Source of the DNA: UBA7672 sp041398245
Lineage (GTDB): Bacteria > Pseudomonadota > Alphaproteobacteria > Caulobacterales > Hyphomonadaceae
Direction: 5' to 3'
DNA: 64,000 bases
Assembly: GCA_041398245.1 (NCBI GenBank)
Contig: JAWKVC010000004.1
Location: forward strand, 62,001-126,000
Shown here: one piece after another, positions 1 through 8,725 of the stretch
Layout: each line of letters opens with the position of its first letter
Numbering within the stretch: position 1 is the first letter of the stretch
Notes under the pieces: generated by a model
The model's database searches: none
Told to the model about the DNA's origin: nothing
The model's input: the letters and a program-made list of their open reading frames with translations, nothing else
Translations under genes and position numbers: made by a program

Positions 1-461
1 GTACGGCCAGTCGTGACGCGTTCGCCTGAAAGCCGTTTGCGGACATTCTCATGTGCGAACACCGTTGCGCCCGCCTTCGCGAACACCTCATTGCCGCCGG
101 CATGGTCGCCATGCCAGTGCGTGTTGACCAGATAGCGCGGCCGGCCGTTCGCCAGCTCCTCGATCTTCGCAAGGTTCGCCATCGCGTTGGTGGCGTACTG
201 GTCGTCAATCAGGAAGACACCGTCCTCGCCCACGAGAAGACCGAGATTGCCGCCCTGTCCCATCAGCATCGAAACGCCATGGCCCAGATCAATCGCGCGG
301 GAGACCGCGCTGCTGTTAGGGGCCGGAGGGGAAGCAGGCGGCGGCGTTACGGGCGCCGCCGTGGATGCAGCCGCCACAGCCTCAACCGGCGCTTCCATGG
401 TTGTGCAGGCGGTCATGGCGCCCGCCGAGACAGCCGCAACCAGCATCATTGATCTGCGCAT
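1..461 (-). CDS. Metallo-beta-lactamase-fold lipoprotein (3' end outside window)
   Basis: Only the first 153 codons are present; the rest lies beyond position 1. The protein begins with a basic N-terminus and a short hydrophobic stretch ending in a lipobox-like MTAC (Cys19), so it is probably a lipoprotein or other exported protein. A Pro/Ala-rich linker follows, then the start of a metallo-beta-lactamase fold, with LVGEDGVFLIDDQ and the zinc-binding THWHGDHAGG (HxHxDH) motif. This zinc-hydrolase superfamily covers beta-lactamases, quorum-quenching lactonases and many uncharacterised periplasmic hydrolases. The substrate cannot be told from the fragment. Upstream neighbours on the same strand are small exported proteins. 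Confidence 0.85.
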   Translation of the reverse strand, partial: MRRSMMLVAAVSAGAMTACTTMEAPVEAVAAASTAAPVTPPPASPPAPNSSAVSRAIDLGHGVSMLMGQGGNLGLLVGEDGVFLIDDQYATNAMANLAKIEELANGRPRYLVNTHWHGDHAGGNEVFAKAGATVFAHENVRKRLSGERVTTGR

Positions 462-544
462 CAAGCCCTCCCCTTCGCTGTTCCGGGGAGGAGAAACGCT
501 TTGCTTCCCGAATTCAAGAGGAGGACCTGGTCAGCCTCGCGCGG

Positions 545-967
545 CTAGCGGATTTCCTCGGCGACGCAGCCAGACCCGTCGAACGAAACATCCTCCACGC
601 GGCCCGCCGCCATCACGAAGCGCGTTGTGCAGGTCGAGCGGTACACCTGGGGCGGCTCCCACACCGGATAGGTCTCGGTGATGACCTCGGTCTTCTCGTT
701 GCCGTCCTTGTCCTTGAACGTGCGCCGCACTTCGCGCGTCTCGTCGCGCCAGTAGCCGGCCCGCTCATCCACCATGGTCTTGGTGTAGCTCCACAGCTCC
801 CGCCCGTTCGACATCGGCGCGGAGGCCTGCGGCGGACCCCATTTGAGCAGGATGTCGTCGGTCGTCGTCCCCACCCACATATCCATATGCTGGCGATAGC
901 CTTCCTCGGTAACGCATGCGGCCAACGCAAGCGCTGCAGCGGCAAGCACGGTGAGGCGTCTGATCAT
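545..967 (-). CDS. Small lipoprotein of unknown function
   Basis: Predicted 140-residue protein. The start at 967 is preferred over an upstream in-frame one because AGGGGAC lies just before it and the protein then opens with a lipoprotein signal (MIRRLTVLAAAALALAAC). The mature part contains a WVGTTTDDILLKWGPP segment, reminiscent of the short helical repeat in SmpA/OmlA-like outer-membrane lipoproteins, and two further cysteines near the C-terminus. I do not recognise a named family with confidence. Probably anchored in the outer membrane facing the periplasm. Confidence 0.75.
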   Translation of the reverse strand: MIRRLTVLAAAALALAACVTEEGYRQHMDMWVGTTTDDILLKWGPPQASAPMSNGRELWSYTKTMVDERAGYWRDETREVRRTFKDKDGNEKTEVITETYPVWEPPQVYRSTCTTRFVMAAGRVEDVSFDGSGCVAEEIR

Positions 968-1072
968 GGTCGTCCCCTGGGATCGGTCCTGACGCATGAT
1001 CGGCGCGCCCGGCTGAACCCATCTTGAATGAGACGATGTGGAGACGCCAGCCCGCAGCGACCGGCAAAAGGG

Positions 1073-2053
1073 CTAGCGCGCCTTGAATTCCAGCCGCACT
1101 TCCGGGCGGGCGCCGCCCTGGAAATAGCTCGCGGGAATATCAAAGCCCATGGCGTTGCAGGTGCGCAGCGCGGCGCGGGCCTTGGCGATGAACACCATCA
1201 TCGCCGGGTCATCGCTCGGCGCCAGCGCCGGCTGGATCAGAACGGGCTCGCTGGCCAGCTTGCCGTCCGTCCCGAAGCTGAGCGCGAACGTCGCCTTCAG
1301 GCGCTGTGCGTCCATCATCGAGCTTGAGTCAGTCCAGCAGCGCTTGTCGACCAGCTGCGCCATGACGTGATCGGCCAGCGGAGCCCCGGTCGTCATGTGC
1401 GGAACGGGCGCGACCGGCGCGACCGAAATCAGACCGCCATTTGCACTTGTGTTGGCGTTTGGATTCGCGGCCGGCGCCGGCGTGACGGGAACCGGCGCAG
1501 GCGCGGATGAAGACGGCAGTGGCAGATCAAGACCAGGCGCAGGACGCGTCGTCGTTGGCGCTGACGGAGCAGTGGGATTCGGTTGCGGCGTCATGGTGAT
1601 CGCGCCTGCCTGCGGCGGCAGATAGGGCCGCGCCTGTGGCGCAGTGGGAGCCGCGGGAGCGACCGGCGCCGGCGTCGCCGCGACCTGAAGGCCGCCGCCA
1701 GCCATCGGCGCCGATGTCAGATCAGAGCGGATGAACGCCTTCTGCCCGTTGCGCAGCACCACCTGATACCAGACCCAGTCCGGCATGCGCGCGAGACCGA
1801 CAATGGTCAGCTGCAGCCCCGTGCTGCCCGAGCTGAGAACCGGCGTTTCACGTGTCGCGAAAGGTTCGGCGCGAAGGCGCACGCCCTGCCCCTGAATGGT
1901 GACCGCCGCCGCCGGCGTAAACGGCTCGACCGTATAGGTCGCCCGGGTCGGCGACGGCTGGGCGCCGACCGGAATCTGGGCGCTCGCCGCGCCGGTCGAC
2001 ACCACCGCAGCGGCAATGAGGAAAGTCAGCGCGAAACGCATGTTGCGAGGCAT
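1073..2053 (-). CDS. Exported SH3-type protein with proline-rich linker
   Basis: About 326 residues. An N-terminal signal peptide (hydrophobic core, ASAQ cleavage region) is followed by a bacterial SH3-like domain (GQGVRLRAEPFATRETPV through the WVWYQVVLRNGQKAFI strand region), a roughly 90-residue Pro/Ala/Thr-rich low-complexity linker, and a C-terminal domain with a few cysteines. Such SH3 domains in envelope proteins commonly bind peptidoglycan or protein partners; the specific role is unknown. The start is uncertain: in-frame ATGs at 2083, 2053 and 2041 all lack a strong ribosome site, and 2053 or 2041 places the signal peptide best. Confidence 0.75.
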   Translation of the reverse strand: MPRNMRFALTFLIAAAVVSTGAASAQIPVGAQPSPTRATYTVEPFTPAAAVTIQGQGVRLRAEPFATRETPVLSSGSTGLQLTIVGLARMPDWVWYQVVLRNGQKAFIRSDLTSAPMAGGGLQVAATPAPVAPAAPTAPQARPYLPPQAGAITMTPQPNPTAPSAPTTTRPAPGLDLPLPSSSAPAPVPVTPAPAANPNANTSANGGLISVAPVAPVPHMTTGAPLADHVMAQLVDKRCWTDSSSMMDAQRLKATFALSFGTDGKLASEPVLIQPALAPSDDPAMMVFIAKARAALRTCNAMGFDIPASYFQGGARPEVRLEFKAR

Positions 2054-2185
2054 GAGTCGGGCCCGTTCGTTCCAGAACCGCATGGAACATGCGGCATCCT
2101 ATCCACAGCCATCCTCCTCACAGAGAGCGGCCAAACCATGGCGGCTCTGGAGCAATTGCAGGTTTGGCTCAAGTCAGCGGACAAC

Positions 2186-3151
2186 CTAGCGTGTGTGAAT
2201 ACCCGCCTTCGCAAGTGCGCGCTTCAGAAGTTCTTTCCACCGCCCTTCGGAATCCAGGTCCTTGTAGATGGCGCCGCCGAGATCCGATGGCATGTCGAAC
2301 TCTGGCCACTCATGATCTGCATTCTTTCGCACGACAAACACGCGATCAAAGTCCCTGAGTTTCCCAAGGAAGAACCCGAGCTCGAGAATGACATTTTGCC
2401 GGGCGCGATACTGGAGAGCCTTGTCTCCTCCCTTGGGTGATTCGTATTGGCCGACCGAAGCACCAAGATCATCCGGCGTCAGAACGACGACAGCAAAGTC
2501 CGCCTTTTCGGCAACGCGCAAGAAGCGCTGCAATAGCGAAATCTCCTGCTCTTCCATCTCCTTGAGCACGACAGCATCCACGCCAATTGAGGCAAGATAG
2601 CTCTTCACCTCGTTTAGCGCCGACAAATCGCGGCCATGCACAACGAAGACTGAGTGCTTTGCGCTTTCCGAAACTTGCTCACCCGCACTTCGGGCCTCTG
2701 TCGCAAGTTCTGACGCCAGCCCTTCCAGAAACCTGTCATCCAACGGTGAGTTGGGTTTCACGCTGCTCAGAGTACGTTGAATCTGTGCAGCCGCGCCGCG
2801 AACAGACCAGCGTAAGTCGGACGTGGACACTTTGGCAGCTTGGATATGCTGCAACCGCCGGGGCAGAAAATCGAAGCTGTTCACGACTACGGGAAATATT
2901 TGAGTCCCCGAATTCAAAGCGGCTTCCATTTCATGGATTACCCACTTTGATTTCGAACTCTGTGCAGACGCGACCACTACAATACCATCTGCCCGACGCA
3001 GACCCGCGCCGATCGCCTGCTCCCAATCCTCTCCGATAGCAAGGTTGGAAAAGTCTGCCCAAACGTCGATGCCGACCTCTCGGAGCGCGTCCGCCAATGC
3101 GACTGCGACCTCCTGGTCTGGCCTCGCATATGACAGGAACAACATCGGCAT
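2186..3151 (-). CDS. Tandem TIR-domain protein (TIR plus CAP12/Pycsar-type TIR-like)
   Basis: 321 residues with two NAD-hydrolase-type modules. Residues 1-125 form a canonical bacterial TIR domain: MLFLSYARPDQEVA at the start, the WADF-containing loop near residue 31, and SKWVIHE, whose Glu74 sits where TIR NADases place their catalytic glutamate. Residues 167-318 match the TIR-like domain of CBASS Cap12 and Pycsar PCTIR effectors: VFVVHGRD, then RQNVILELGFFLG with Glu257 as probable catalytic residue. No cyclase, STING, Argonaute or NLR gene is adjacent. GC and codon use look lower than in neighbours, suggesting transfer. It lies 20 bp downstream of the dehydrogenase gene, so co-transcription is possible. 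ATG at 3145 is an equally good start. A defence role is inference. Confidence 0.85.
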   Translation of the reverse strand: MPMLFLSYARPDQEVAVALADALREVGIDVWADFSNLAIGEDWEQAIGAGLRRADGIVVVASAQSSKSKWVIHEMEAALNSGTQIFPVVVNSFDFLPRRLQHIQAAKVSTSDLRWSVRGAAAQIQRTLSSVKPNSPLDDRFLEGLASELATEARSAGEQVSESAKHSVFVVHGRDLSALNEVKSYLASIGVDAVVLKEMEEQEISLLQRFLRVAEKADFAVVVLTPDDLGASVGQYESPKGGDKALQYRARQNVILELGFFLGKLRDFDRVFVVRKNADHEWPEFDMPSDLGGAIYKDLDSEGRWKELLKRALAKAGIHTR

Positions 3152-3171
3152 CGCCCCTGCCTCGCGCCTCG

Positions 3172-4164
3172 CTACAGCATTGCTGGGATGACGCGGTCCG
3201 GCGGGCGGTGGCCATCAGCGAAAGTTTTGATGTTGATGATGACCTTTTCGCCCATGTCGATCCGCCCTTCGAGCGTGGCCGAGGACATGTGCGGCAGCAC
3301 CACAACATTGCGCAGCGCCTTGAGGCGCGGATTGAGGTTCGGCTCGTTCTCGAACACGTCCAGCCCGGCCCCCGCAATCTCGCCGGCTTCCAGCGCCCGG
3401 ATCAGGGCCGCCTCGTCGATGACTTCGCCGCGCGCCGTATTCACCAGATAGGCGTCGGGCTTCATCAGCTTGATTCGCCGGGCGCTTAGGAGATGATACG
3501 TCGCCGGCGTATGCGGACAGTTGACGGAGACGATGTCCATCCGCGCCAGCATCTGGTCGAGGCTTTCCCAGTACGTCGCCTCCAGCTCGTCGGAGACCTG
3601 CTGACGGACAGGCTTGCGGTTGTGATAGTGAATCTGCAGGCCGAACGCCTTCGCGCGCCGCGCGACCGCTGTGCCGATGCGCCCCATCCCGACAATGCCG
3701 AGGCGCTTGCCATAGATGCGCCGCCCCAGCATCCAGGTCGGCGACCATCCCGTGAACAGGCCGGATTGCACCGCCATCACGCCATCCACGATACGGCGCG
3801 GAACCGCCAGCATCAGCGCCATGGTCATGTCGGCCGTGTCCTCGGTGAGAACGCCCGGCGTGTTGGTCACGGTAACACCGCGCGAGACACAGGCCTGCAC
3901 GTCGATATTGTCCACCCCGGCCCCGAACTGGGCGATCAGGCGCAGGCGATCGCCGGCCCGCGCCAGGACGCGGCCGTCGATGCGGTCGGTCACGGTCGAG
4001 ACCAGCACGTCGCAGCGGGTCGCCGCCTCGGACAGCTGCTCGATCGTCATCGGCGTGTCGGTGGTGTTGAGTTCGACGTCGAAGAGTTCGCTCATCCGCG
4101 TCTCGACCGGCTCGGGAAGCCGGCGCGTCACGATCACTTTCACCTTGGGGCGCGACGTGGGCAT
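3172..4164 (-). CDS. D-2-hydroxyacid dehydrogenase (glyoxylate/hydroxypyruvate reductase type)
   Basis: 330 residues, the usual length for NAD(P)-dependent D-isomer 2-hydroxyacid dehydrogenases. Visible features are the NAD-binding glycine motif GIVGMGRIGTAVARRAKAFG, catalytic Arg in LVNTARGEVIDE, the glutamate in AGAGLDVFENEP, and catalytic His in VVLPHMSSAT. The family reduces glyoxylate, hydroxypyruvate or other 2-keto acids in the cytosol. The exact substrate is not determined. The start ATG has GGAAAC about 10 bases upstream. It is divergent from the SH3-type gene at 4371, leaving a 206-bp shared promoter region. Confidence 0.9.
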   Translation of the reverse strand: MPTSRPKVKVIVTRRLPEPVETRMSELFDVELNTTDTPMTIEQLSEAATRCDVLVSTVTDRIDGRVLARAGDRLRLIAQFGAGVDNIDVQACVSRGVTVTNTPGVLTEDTADMTMALMLAVPRRIVDGVMAVQSGLFTGWSPTWMLGRRIYGKRLGIVGMGRIGTAVARRAKAFGLQIHYHNRKPVRQQVSDELEATYWESLDQMLARMDIVSVNCPHTPATYHLLSARRIKLMKPDAYLVNTARGEVIDEAALIRALEAGEIAGAGLDVFENEPNLNPRLKALRNVVVLPHMSSATLEGRIDMGEKVIINIKTFADGHRPPDRVIPAML

Positions 4165-4370
4165 GTTGCGGGACGTTTCCTCTTATGTGGTCTGGCGGCT
4201 GGCCAAGCGACGCCATCCTGTTTGCGGCGGGTGTATCAAAGGCCTGCACCGGGGCCAACCTGTCGCTGATCGGCTGCCGCGCGCCCGCCCTCGGCTGCCC
4301 AGTTAAGCGGCTTTTCATGCGGACGTGCTTGAGATGGAGTCGTTCTCGCCATTTTCCGGAGGGCTCCCCG

Positions 4371-4952
4371 ATGCAGAAAAGCCGCCGCCGCCCCCACTTC
4401 CTGATGGCCGGCGCCGTTTTCTGCAGTGCGGCAATTGCTGCGCCCCTGGCGTCCGGTCAGGAGGCACTGACCCCCGGCAGCTTCAAGGCCTACGCCTCCG
4501 ACGAGGTGGAGCCCCGCATGAGCGATTTTTCCGGTCTGGCCGTGCCGCGCTACGCCAGCCTCAAATTCGATACGGTTAACGGCCGCGCCGGCCCCAGCGC
4601 GGACTATCCGATCCGCTGGACCTATGAGCGCGCCGGCCTTCCCGTCGTGGTCATCCGCGAGAGCAATGACTGGCGGAAGGTGCGGGACCCGATGGGCGAC
4701 GAAGTCTGGGTCGCGGCCAGCCAGCTAACCGAGAAACAGCGCACCGCGATCACGACCCACAGCGGCGGCATGCACCGCGAACCCAAGACCGAGGCGCCGC
4801 TCGCTGCACGCTTTGACCCGGGCTCGGTGGTGAAGCTGGGGGACTGTGGAACCGTCTGGTGCCCGGTCACCGCGCAGGGTCAGAAGGGCTGGATCCTCCG
4901 CGAACATCTCTGGGGCGCCGACCCGCTGCCGCCGACGCCCGGAAATCGCTAG
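4371..4952 (+). CDS. Exported SH3-domain protein
   Basis: 193 residues from the ATG at 4371, chosen because GGAGGG precedes it by 8 bases; the longer open frame upstream has no such signal. A signal peptide (FLMAGAVFCSAAIAAPLASG) leads to two SH3-like units: the first around LKFDTVNGRAGPSADYPI, the second around FDPGSVVKLGDCGTVWCPV. This is the arrangement of the DUF1058/SH3_4 family common in alphaproteobacteria, thought to act in the cell envelope. The two cysteines in the second unit could form a disulfide. It sits upstream of fabA on the same strand but with about 95 bp between them. Confidence 0.85.
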   Translation: MQKSRRRPHFLMAGAVFCSAAIAAPLASGQEALTPGSFKAYASDEVEPRMSDFSGLAVPRYASLKFDTVNGRAGPSADYPIRWTYERAGLPVVVIRESNDWRKVRDPMGDEVWVAASQLTEKQRTAITTHSGGMHREPKTEAPLAARFDPGSVVKLGDCGTVWCPVTAQGQKGWILREHLWGADPLPPTPGNR

Positions 4953-5047
4953 GAAAATCCTGCGACTGCCGCGCGGCTCCAGCGCTGCTTGAGCCCCCGA
5001 GTCCAGCGTGTTAACCGGCCTCTCCTCCCCGGCCAGCGGAGCAGCCC

Positions 5048-5599
5048 ATGACTGCTGTCACCAACGACCCCCAGGCGCCTCACGCGTTCCACACGCCGAA
5101 GAGCTCCTACAGTTACGAAGACCTGCTCACGAGCGGCCGCGGGGAATTGTTCGGTCCGGGGAATGCGCAACTCCCGACCCCGCCCATGCTGATGCTGGAC
5201 CGGATCACCGAGATTTCGCTCGATGGCGGACCTCATAAACGCGGCCACATCATTGCGGAACTCGATGTCCATCCCGACCTGTGGTTCTTCAAATGCCACT
5301 TTCCGGGCGACCCGGTCATGCCGGGCTGTCTCGGGCTGGATGCGATGTGGCAGCTCGTCGGCTTCTGGCTCGGCTGGTCGGGTTCCCCCGGACGCGGGCG
5401 AGCGCTTGGCGTAGGGGAATGCAAATTCGCCGGCGAGGTTACTCCGGACAAGAAACTGGTGCGCTACGAAATCGACATCCGCCGGGCCATCCGCTCCCAT
5501 CTCACAATGGGCATCGCGGACGGCGCCGTGTTTCTCGACGGTGATAAGATTTACACCGCCAAGGACATGAAGGTTGGCTTGAAGAAGGTTGGCGCGTAG
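5048..5599 (+). CDS. fabA: 3-hydroxydecanoyl-ACP dehydratase/isomerase
   Basis: 183 residues, standard FabA length. FabA dehydrates 3-hydroxydecanoyl-ACP and isomerises trans-2- to cis-3-decenoyl-ACP, the branch point for unsaturated fatty acids in the cytosol. The hot-dog-fold signature is clear: the catalytic His in FFKCHFPGDPVMPGCLGLDA and the downstream Asp in the same segment (LGLDAMWQL). The ribosome site is GGAG seven bases before the ATG. fabB follows 63 bp downstream on the same strand, the classical fabAB pair. No irr/fur regulator gene, often next to fabA in related bacteria, is present here. Confidence 0.97.
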   Translation: MTAVTNDPQAPHAFHTPKSSYSYEDLLTSGRGELFGPGNAQLPTPPMLMLDRITEISLDGGPHKRGHIIAELDVHPDLWFFKCHFPGDPVMPGCLGLDAMWQLVGFWLGWSGSPGRGRALGVGECKFAGEVTPDKKLVRYEIDIRRAIRSHLTMGIADGAVFLDGDKIYTAKDMKVGLKKVGA

Positions 5600-5662
5600 A
5601 CCTTACACGCCAAGGTTGTGCCGCCGGGATCGATGGCGCACATGACAGGGAGATACATCGCG

Positions 5663-6904
5663 ATGGCGGCCAACGGCCCCGATCTGCGCAGGGTGGTTAT
5701 CACGGGGATGGGCATCGTCTCGTCCATCGGGGACACCATCCGTGAAGTCACCGAGAGTCTGAAGAACGGCGTGTCCGGCATCTCCTTCATGCAGGAGTAT
5801 GCCGACAAGGGATTCAAGTCCCAGGTCGCCGGCAAGCCCAAGGCCAACCCGGAAGACCATGTCGACAAGCGCGCCATGCGCTTCATGGGCGACGGTGCCG
5901 GCTGGTGCCACATGTCGATGACGCAGGCGATCGCCGACGCCGGCCTTGAGGAGCGCCACATCTCCCACCCGCGCACCGGCCTCATCGTCGGCACGGGCGG
6001 CCCATCCACGCGCGCCATCGTGGCGGCGGCCGATTCGACCCGCGAAAAAGGCTCGCCCCGCCGCGTCGGCCCGTTCGCCGTTCCCAAGGCGATGTCGTCC
6101 ACCGCGTCGGCGACGCTCTCCACCCTCTTCCGCATCCTTGGCGTCAACTACTCGATCTCGTCAGCCTGCACGACGTCGCTGCACTGCGTCGGCGCCGCGA
6201 CCGAACAGATCCAGTGGGGCAAGCAGGACGTGATGTTCGCCGGCGGCGGCGAGGAACTCGACTGGACTCTGTCCTGCCTGTTCGACGGGCTGGGCGCCAT
6301 GTCCTCGAAATTCAACACCGAGCCGCAACGCGCCTCCCGCGCCTTCGACGCTGATCGCGACGGCTTCGTGATCGCCGGCGGTGCGGGCATGCTGGTCCTC
6401 GAAGAGTATGAGCACGCCAGGAAGCGCGGTGCCAAGATCTATGGCGAAGTTGTCGGCTATGGCGCGACCTCGGATGGATACGACATGGTCGCCCCATCCG
6501 GAGAAGGCGCCGCCCGCGCCATGAAGCTCGCACTGGAACAGGCTGGCGCTGCGCCGGACTATCTCAACCCTCACGCCACCTCGACGCCCGTCGGCGACGT
6601 GAAGGAGCTTGAGGCTGTGCGCGAAGTCTTCGGCCAGGAGGCCGCCGACCAGCCCATGATCTCGGCCACCAAGTCCATGACCGGCCACTCGCTTGGCGGC
6701 GCTGGGGTGCAGGAGCTGATCTACTCGCTGATCATGATGAAGGAGAAATTCATTGCTCCTTCGATCAACATCGAGAAGCTCGATCCGCTCGCCTATGGCG
6801 TCAACATCATCCGCGAAGCGCGCGAAGCGATCCTGCGCATGGTGATGTCGAACTCGTTCGGTTTCGGTGGAACCAATGGTTCGGTGATGGTCGCCAAGGT
6901 CTAG
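5663..6904 (+). CDS. fabB: 3-oxoacyl-ACP synthase I (beta-ketoacyl-ACP synthase)
   Basis: 413 residues from the ATG at 5663. That start is preferred because AGGGAGAT lies 8 bases before it, whereas the upstream in-frame starts have none. FabB condenses malonyl-ACP with acyl-ACP and is needed to elongate the cis-unsaturated intermediate produced by FabA. The Cys-His-His triad is visible: Cys in SISSACTTSLHCVG, His in LNPHATSTPVGD and His in KSMTGHSLGGAG. The C-terminal SNSFGFGGTNGSV motif is also intact. It forms a transcription unit with fabA. Confidence 0.97.
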   Translation: MAANGPDLRRVVITGMGIVSSIGDTIREVTESLKNGVSGISFMQEYADKGFKSQVAGKPKANPEDHVDKRAMRFMGDGAGWCHMSMTQAIADAGLEERHISHPRTGLIVGTGGPSTRAIVAAADSTREKGSPRRVGPFAVPKAMSSTASATLSTLFRILGVNYSISSACTTSLHCVGAATEQIQWGKQDVMFAGGGEELDWTLSCLFDGLGAMSSKFNTEPQRASRAFDADRDGFVIAGGAGMLVLEEYEHARKRGAKIYGEVVGYGATSDGYDMVAPSGEGAARAMKLALEQAGAAPDYLNPHATSTPVGDVKELEAVREVFGQEAADQPMISATKSMTGHSLGGAGVQELIYSLIMMKEKFIAPSINIEKLDPLAYGVNIIREAREAILRMVMSNSFGFGGTNGSVMVAKV

Positions 6905-6925
6905 CGGCCGGGCATCATTCCTGCT

Positions 6926-7465
6926 CTAGCGTTCAGCCGGTGGTACATATTTCACGCTGGTGCGCAGCGAAGCTACGCCTTCCGGCAGGACGTTGAGATC
7001 GGTCGTATTGATGAAGACGCCCATGGGCGCCAGCGACTGGACTTCGCGCCCGTCCAGCCCGTAGCTGTAACAGACAGCGACCACGCTAATCCTGCCGGTC
7101 TGTGCGCCGCCTGCCAGCGCCTGATCGACCCCCGACAACGCCGCCTCGTTGAGCACTTCGAAGACGTACTGGCTTGAAAGATTCACCGCACTTGCGCGGG
7201 TCTCAAACGTTCTATGGACAAGAACCGGGGCAGTGGCGCCGGGCGGGACATAGAGCACATCTATCTGCGCATGCACGCTGATCCCCAGTTCCGCGCTGTA
7301 GGATCCCTCTGGCCTCACCAGCTCATAGTCCTGGGCGCGGGCCGCTGGTATAGCGGCCTGCAGAGCGACCCCGGTGGCGATACCCGTCACGGCCTTGAGC
7401 ATCCTGCCGCCAACCTGACGTGAACGATTGCCGCCATCGCTGATGGGCTCTTGTTCGATCGGCAT
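6926..7465 (-). CDS. Exported protein of unknown function
   Basis: 179 residues from the ATG at 7465, which has AGGAGA immediately upstream; the longer reading frame is an artefact of open frame in GC-rich DNA. A cytoplasmic N-terminal tail of about 20 residues precedes a hydrophobic segment (AVTGIATGVALQAAIPAARA) that looks like a signal peptide with an ARAQ cleavage site. The rest is beta-rich with no recognised motif. It lies inside the fabA-fabB...fabI block on the opposite strand and is therefore an insertion into an otherwise conserved arrangement. It shares a 184-bp divergent promoter region with fabI. Confidence 0.7.
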   Translation of the reverse strand: MPIEQEPISDGGNRSRQVGGRMLKAVTGIATGVALQAAIPAARAQDYELVRPEGSYSAELGISVHAQIDVLYVPPGATAPVLVHRTFETRASAVNLSSQYVFEVLNEAALSGVDQALAGGAQTGRISVVAVCYSYGLDGREVQSLAPMGVFINTTDLNVLPEGVASLRTSVKYVPPAER

Positions 7466-7649
7466 ATCCGTCTCCTGTGCGCGCTCCAGACAATTTGCTG
7501 CGCCGCAAAGCCCGCGAAAGAATGGCGATTCCGGCCACCAATCGTCGCAAAGTGTCGCTGTCCCGCCTGCGGAACGGACCCGCGCGGCGCGGCTTGACGA
7601 CATTCCCGGCCGCCCCTACGCCGCGAGCCTGAACAGAGGAGCCGGCCCC

Positions 7650-8489
7650 ATGTCCAAATGGTCCTTCCCCACGGGCGATCTCATGAAGGGCAAGCGCGGC
7701 GTCGTGATGGGCGTCGCCAACGATAGCTCCATTGCATGGGGCATCGCGCAGCAGCTCGCCGCGCAGGGGGCGGAGATCGCTTTCACCTATCAGGGCGAGA
7801 ACCTTGAGCGCCGGGTGCGGCCACTGATCGAATCGATCGGCATGGACACCATGATCCCCGCCGACGTGACAGACGACGCCAGCATGGACGCGGCTTTCAC
7901 GGCCATCAAAGCCAAGTGGGGCAAGATCGACTTCCTCGTCCACTCCATCGCCTTCGCCGGCAAGGAGGAGCTGATGGGCTCGATGGTGGCGAACACCTCG
8001 CGCGAGGGCTTCCGCCGCGCTATGGATATTTCGGTCTACTCGTTCATCGATTGCGCGCGCCGCGCGTCGGAGATCATGCCGTCACGCGAAGAAGGTGGCG
8101 GCGCAATCGTCTGCATGACCTATCTCGGCGCCGAACGCACTGTGCCCTCCTACAATGTGATGGGTGTCGCCAAAGCCGCGCTTGAGGCTTCAACCCGCTA
8201 TGCGGCGCGTGATCTCGGCGCCCTGGGCATCCGCGTCAACGCCATCTCGGCTGGCGCGATGCGCACGCTGTCGCTGGCGGGCATCCGCGGCGGCAAGGGC
8301 CTGATGAGCACCGGGCGTGACTGGTCGCTGCTGAAGGAAGATACGTCGATGGAAGGTGTTGCGGGCTGTGCACTCTATCTGCTCTCGCCCATCGGCCGCT
8401 CGATCACGGGCGAGGTCGTGCACGTGGACGCGGGCTTCCACGTCGTGGGCGTGCCCGACATTTCCGACGGCGGCGCTCCGGCCGCCTAG
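7650..8489 (+). CDS. fabI: Enoyl-ACP reductase (NADH), FabI type
   Basis: 279 residues from the ATG at 7650, preceded by AGAGGA at good spacing. FabI reduces trans-2-enoyl-ACP in the last step of each fatty acid elongation cycle. It is an atypical short-chain dehydrogenase: GVANDSSIAWGIAQ is the FabI-style nucleotide-binding motif, SIAF follows the fourth strand, and the Tyr-x6-Lys active site is seen in PSYNVMGVAKAALE. C-terminal IRVNAISAGAMRTLSLAGI is typical. FabI is the triclosan and isoniazid-class target family. It completes the fabA-fabB-fabI functional set, though the opposite-strand gene between fabB and fabI implies its own promoter. Confidence 0.96.
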   Translation: MSKWSFPTGDLMKGKRGVVMGVANDSSIAWGIAQQLAAQGAEIAFTYQGENLERRVRPLIESIGMDTMIPADVTDDASMDAAFTAIKAKWGKIDFLVHSIAFAGKEELMGSMVANTSREGFRRAMDISVYSFIDCARRASEIMPSREEGGGAIVCMTYLGAERTVPSYNVMGVAKAALEASTRYAARDLGALGIRVNAISAGAMRTLSLAGIRGGKGLMSTGRDWSLLKEDTSMEGVAGCALYLLSPIGRSITGEVVHVDAGFHVVGVPDISDGGAPAA

Positions 8490-8725
8490 CGGTCAAACGC
8501 GATGTCGTAGGTCGCCAGTGTTCCCTGCTGGGCTGTCGTCATCGCCTGGTTCGCGGCTTTCCGCACCCAGCCGTCCGGCGAGGTCAGAAGCACCACAGCG
8601 CCGAACGCCATGACGGCCATGATCGCCGCGCCACCGGCCACGACCAGCGCGCCTCGCATGGCTTCAGGCATGCTCTTGCTGTGTTCGCGCGGCTGGGCTT
8701 TGTCCGCCGTGACACCCGAATTCAT
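8486..8725 (-). CDS. Small single-pass membrane protein
   Basis: 79 residues, with a polar N-terminal third, one transmembrane helix (ALVVAGGAAIMAVMAFGAVV) and a polar C-terminal tail. The stop overlaps the fabI stop region tail-to-tail by four bases. No family is recognised. The start ATG at 8725 has no strong ribosome site. Composition and a clean single helix make it more likely real than a chance frame. Confidence 0.5.
   Translation of the reverse strand: MNSGVTADKAQPREHSKSMPEAMRGALVVAGGAAIMAVMAFGAVVLLTSPDGWVRKAANQAMTTAQQGTLATYDIAFDR

Noticed and set aside
1845..1854. TTTCACGTG half-match to parS in the SH3-type gene
   Set aside because: Only the left half fits; the right arm lacks AAAC. 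The site is in coding sequence.
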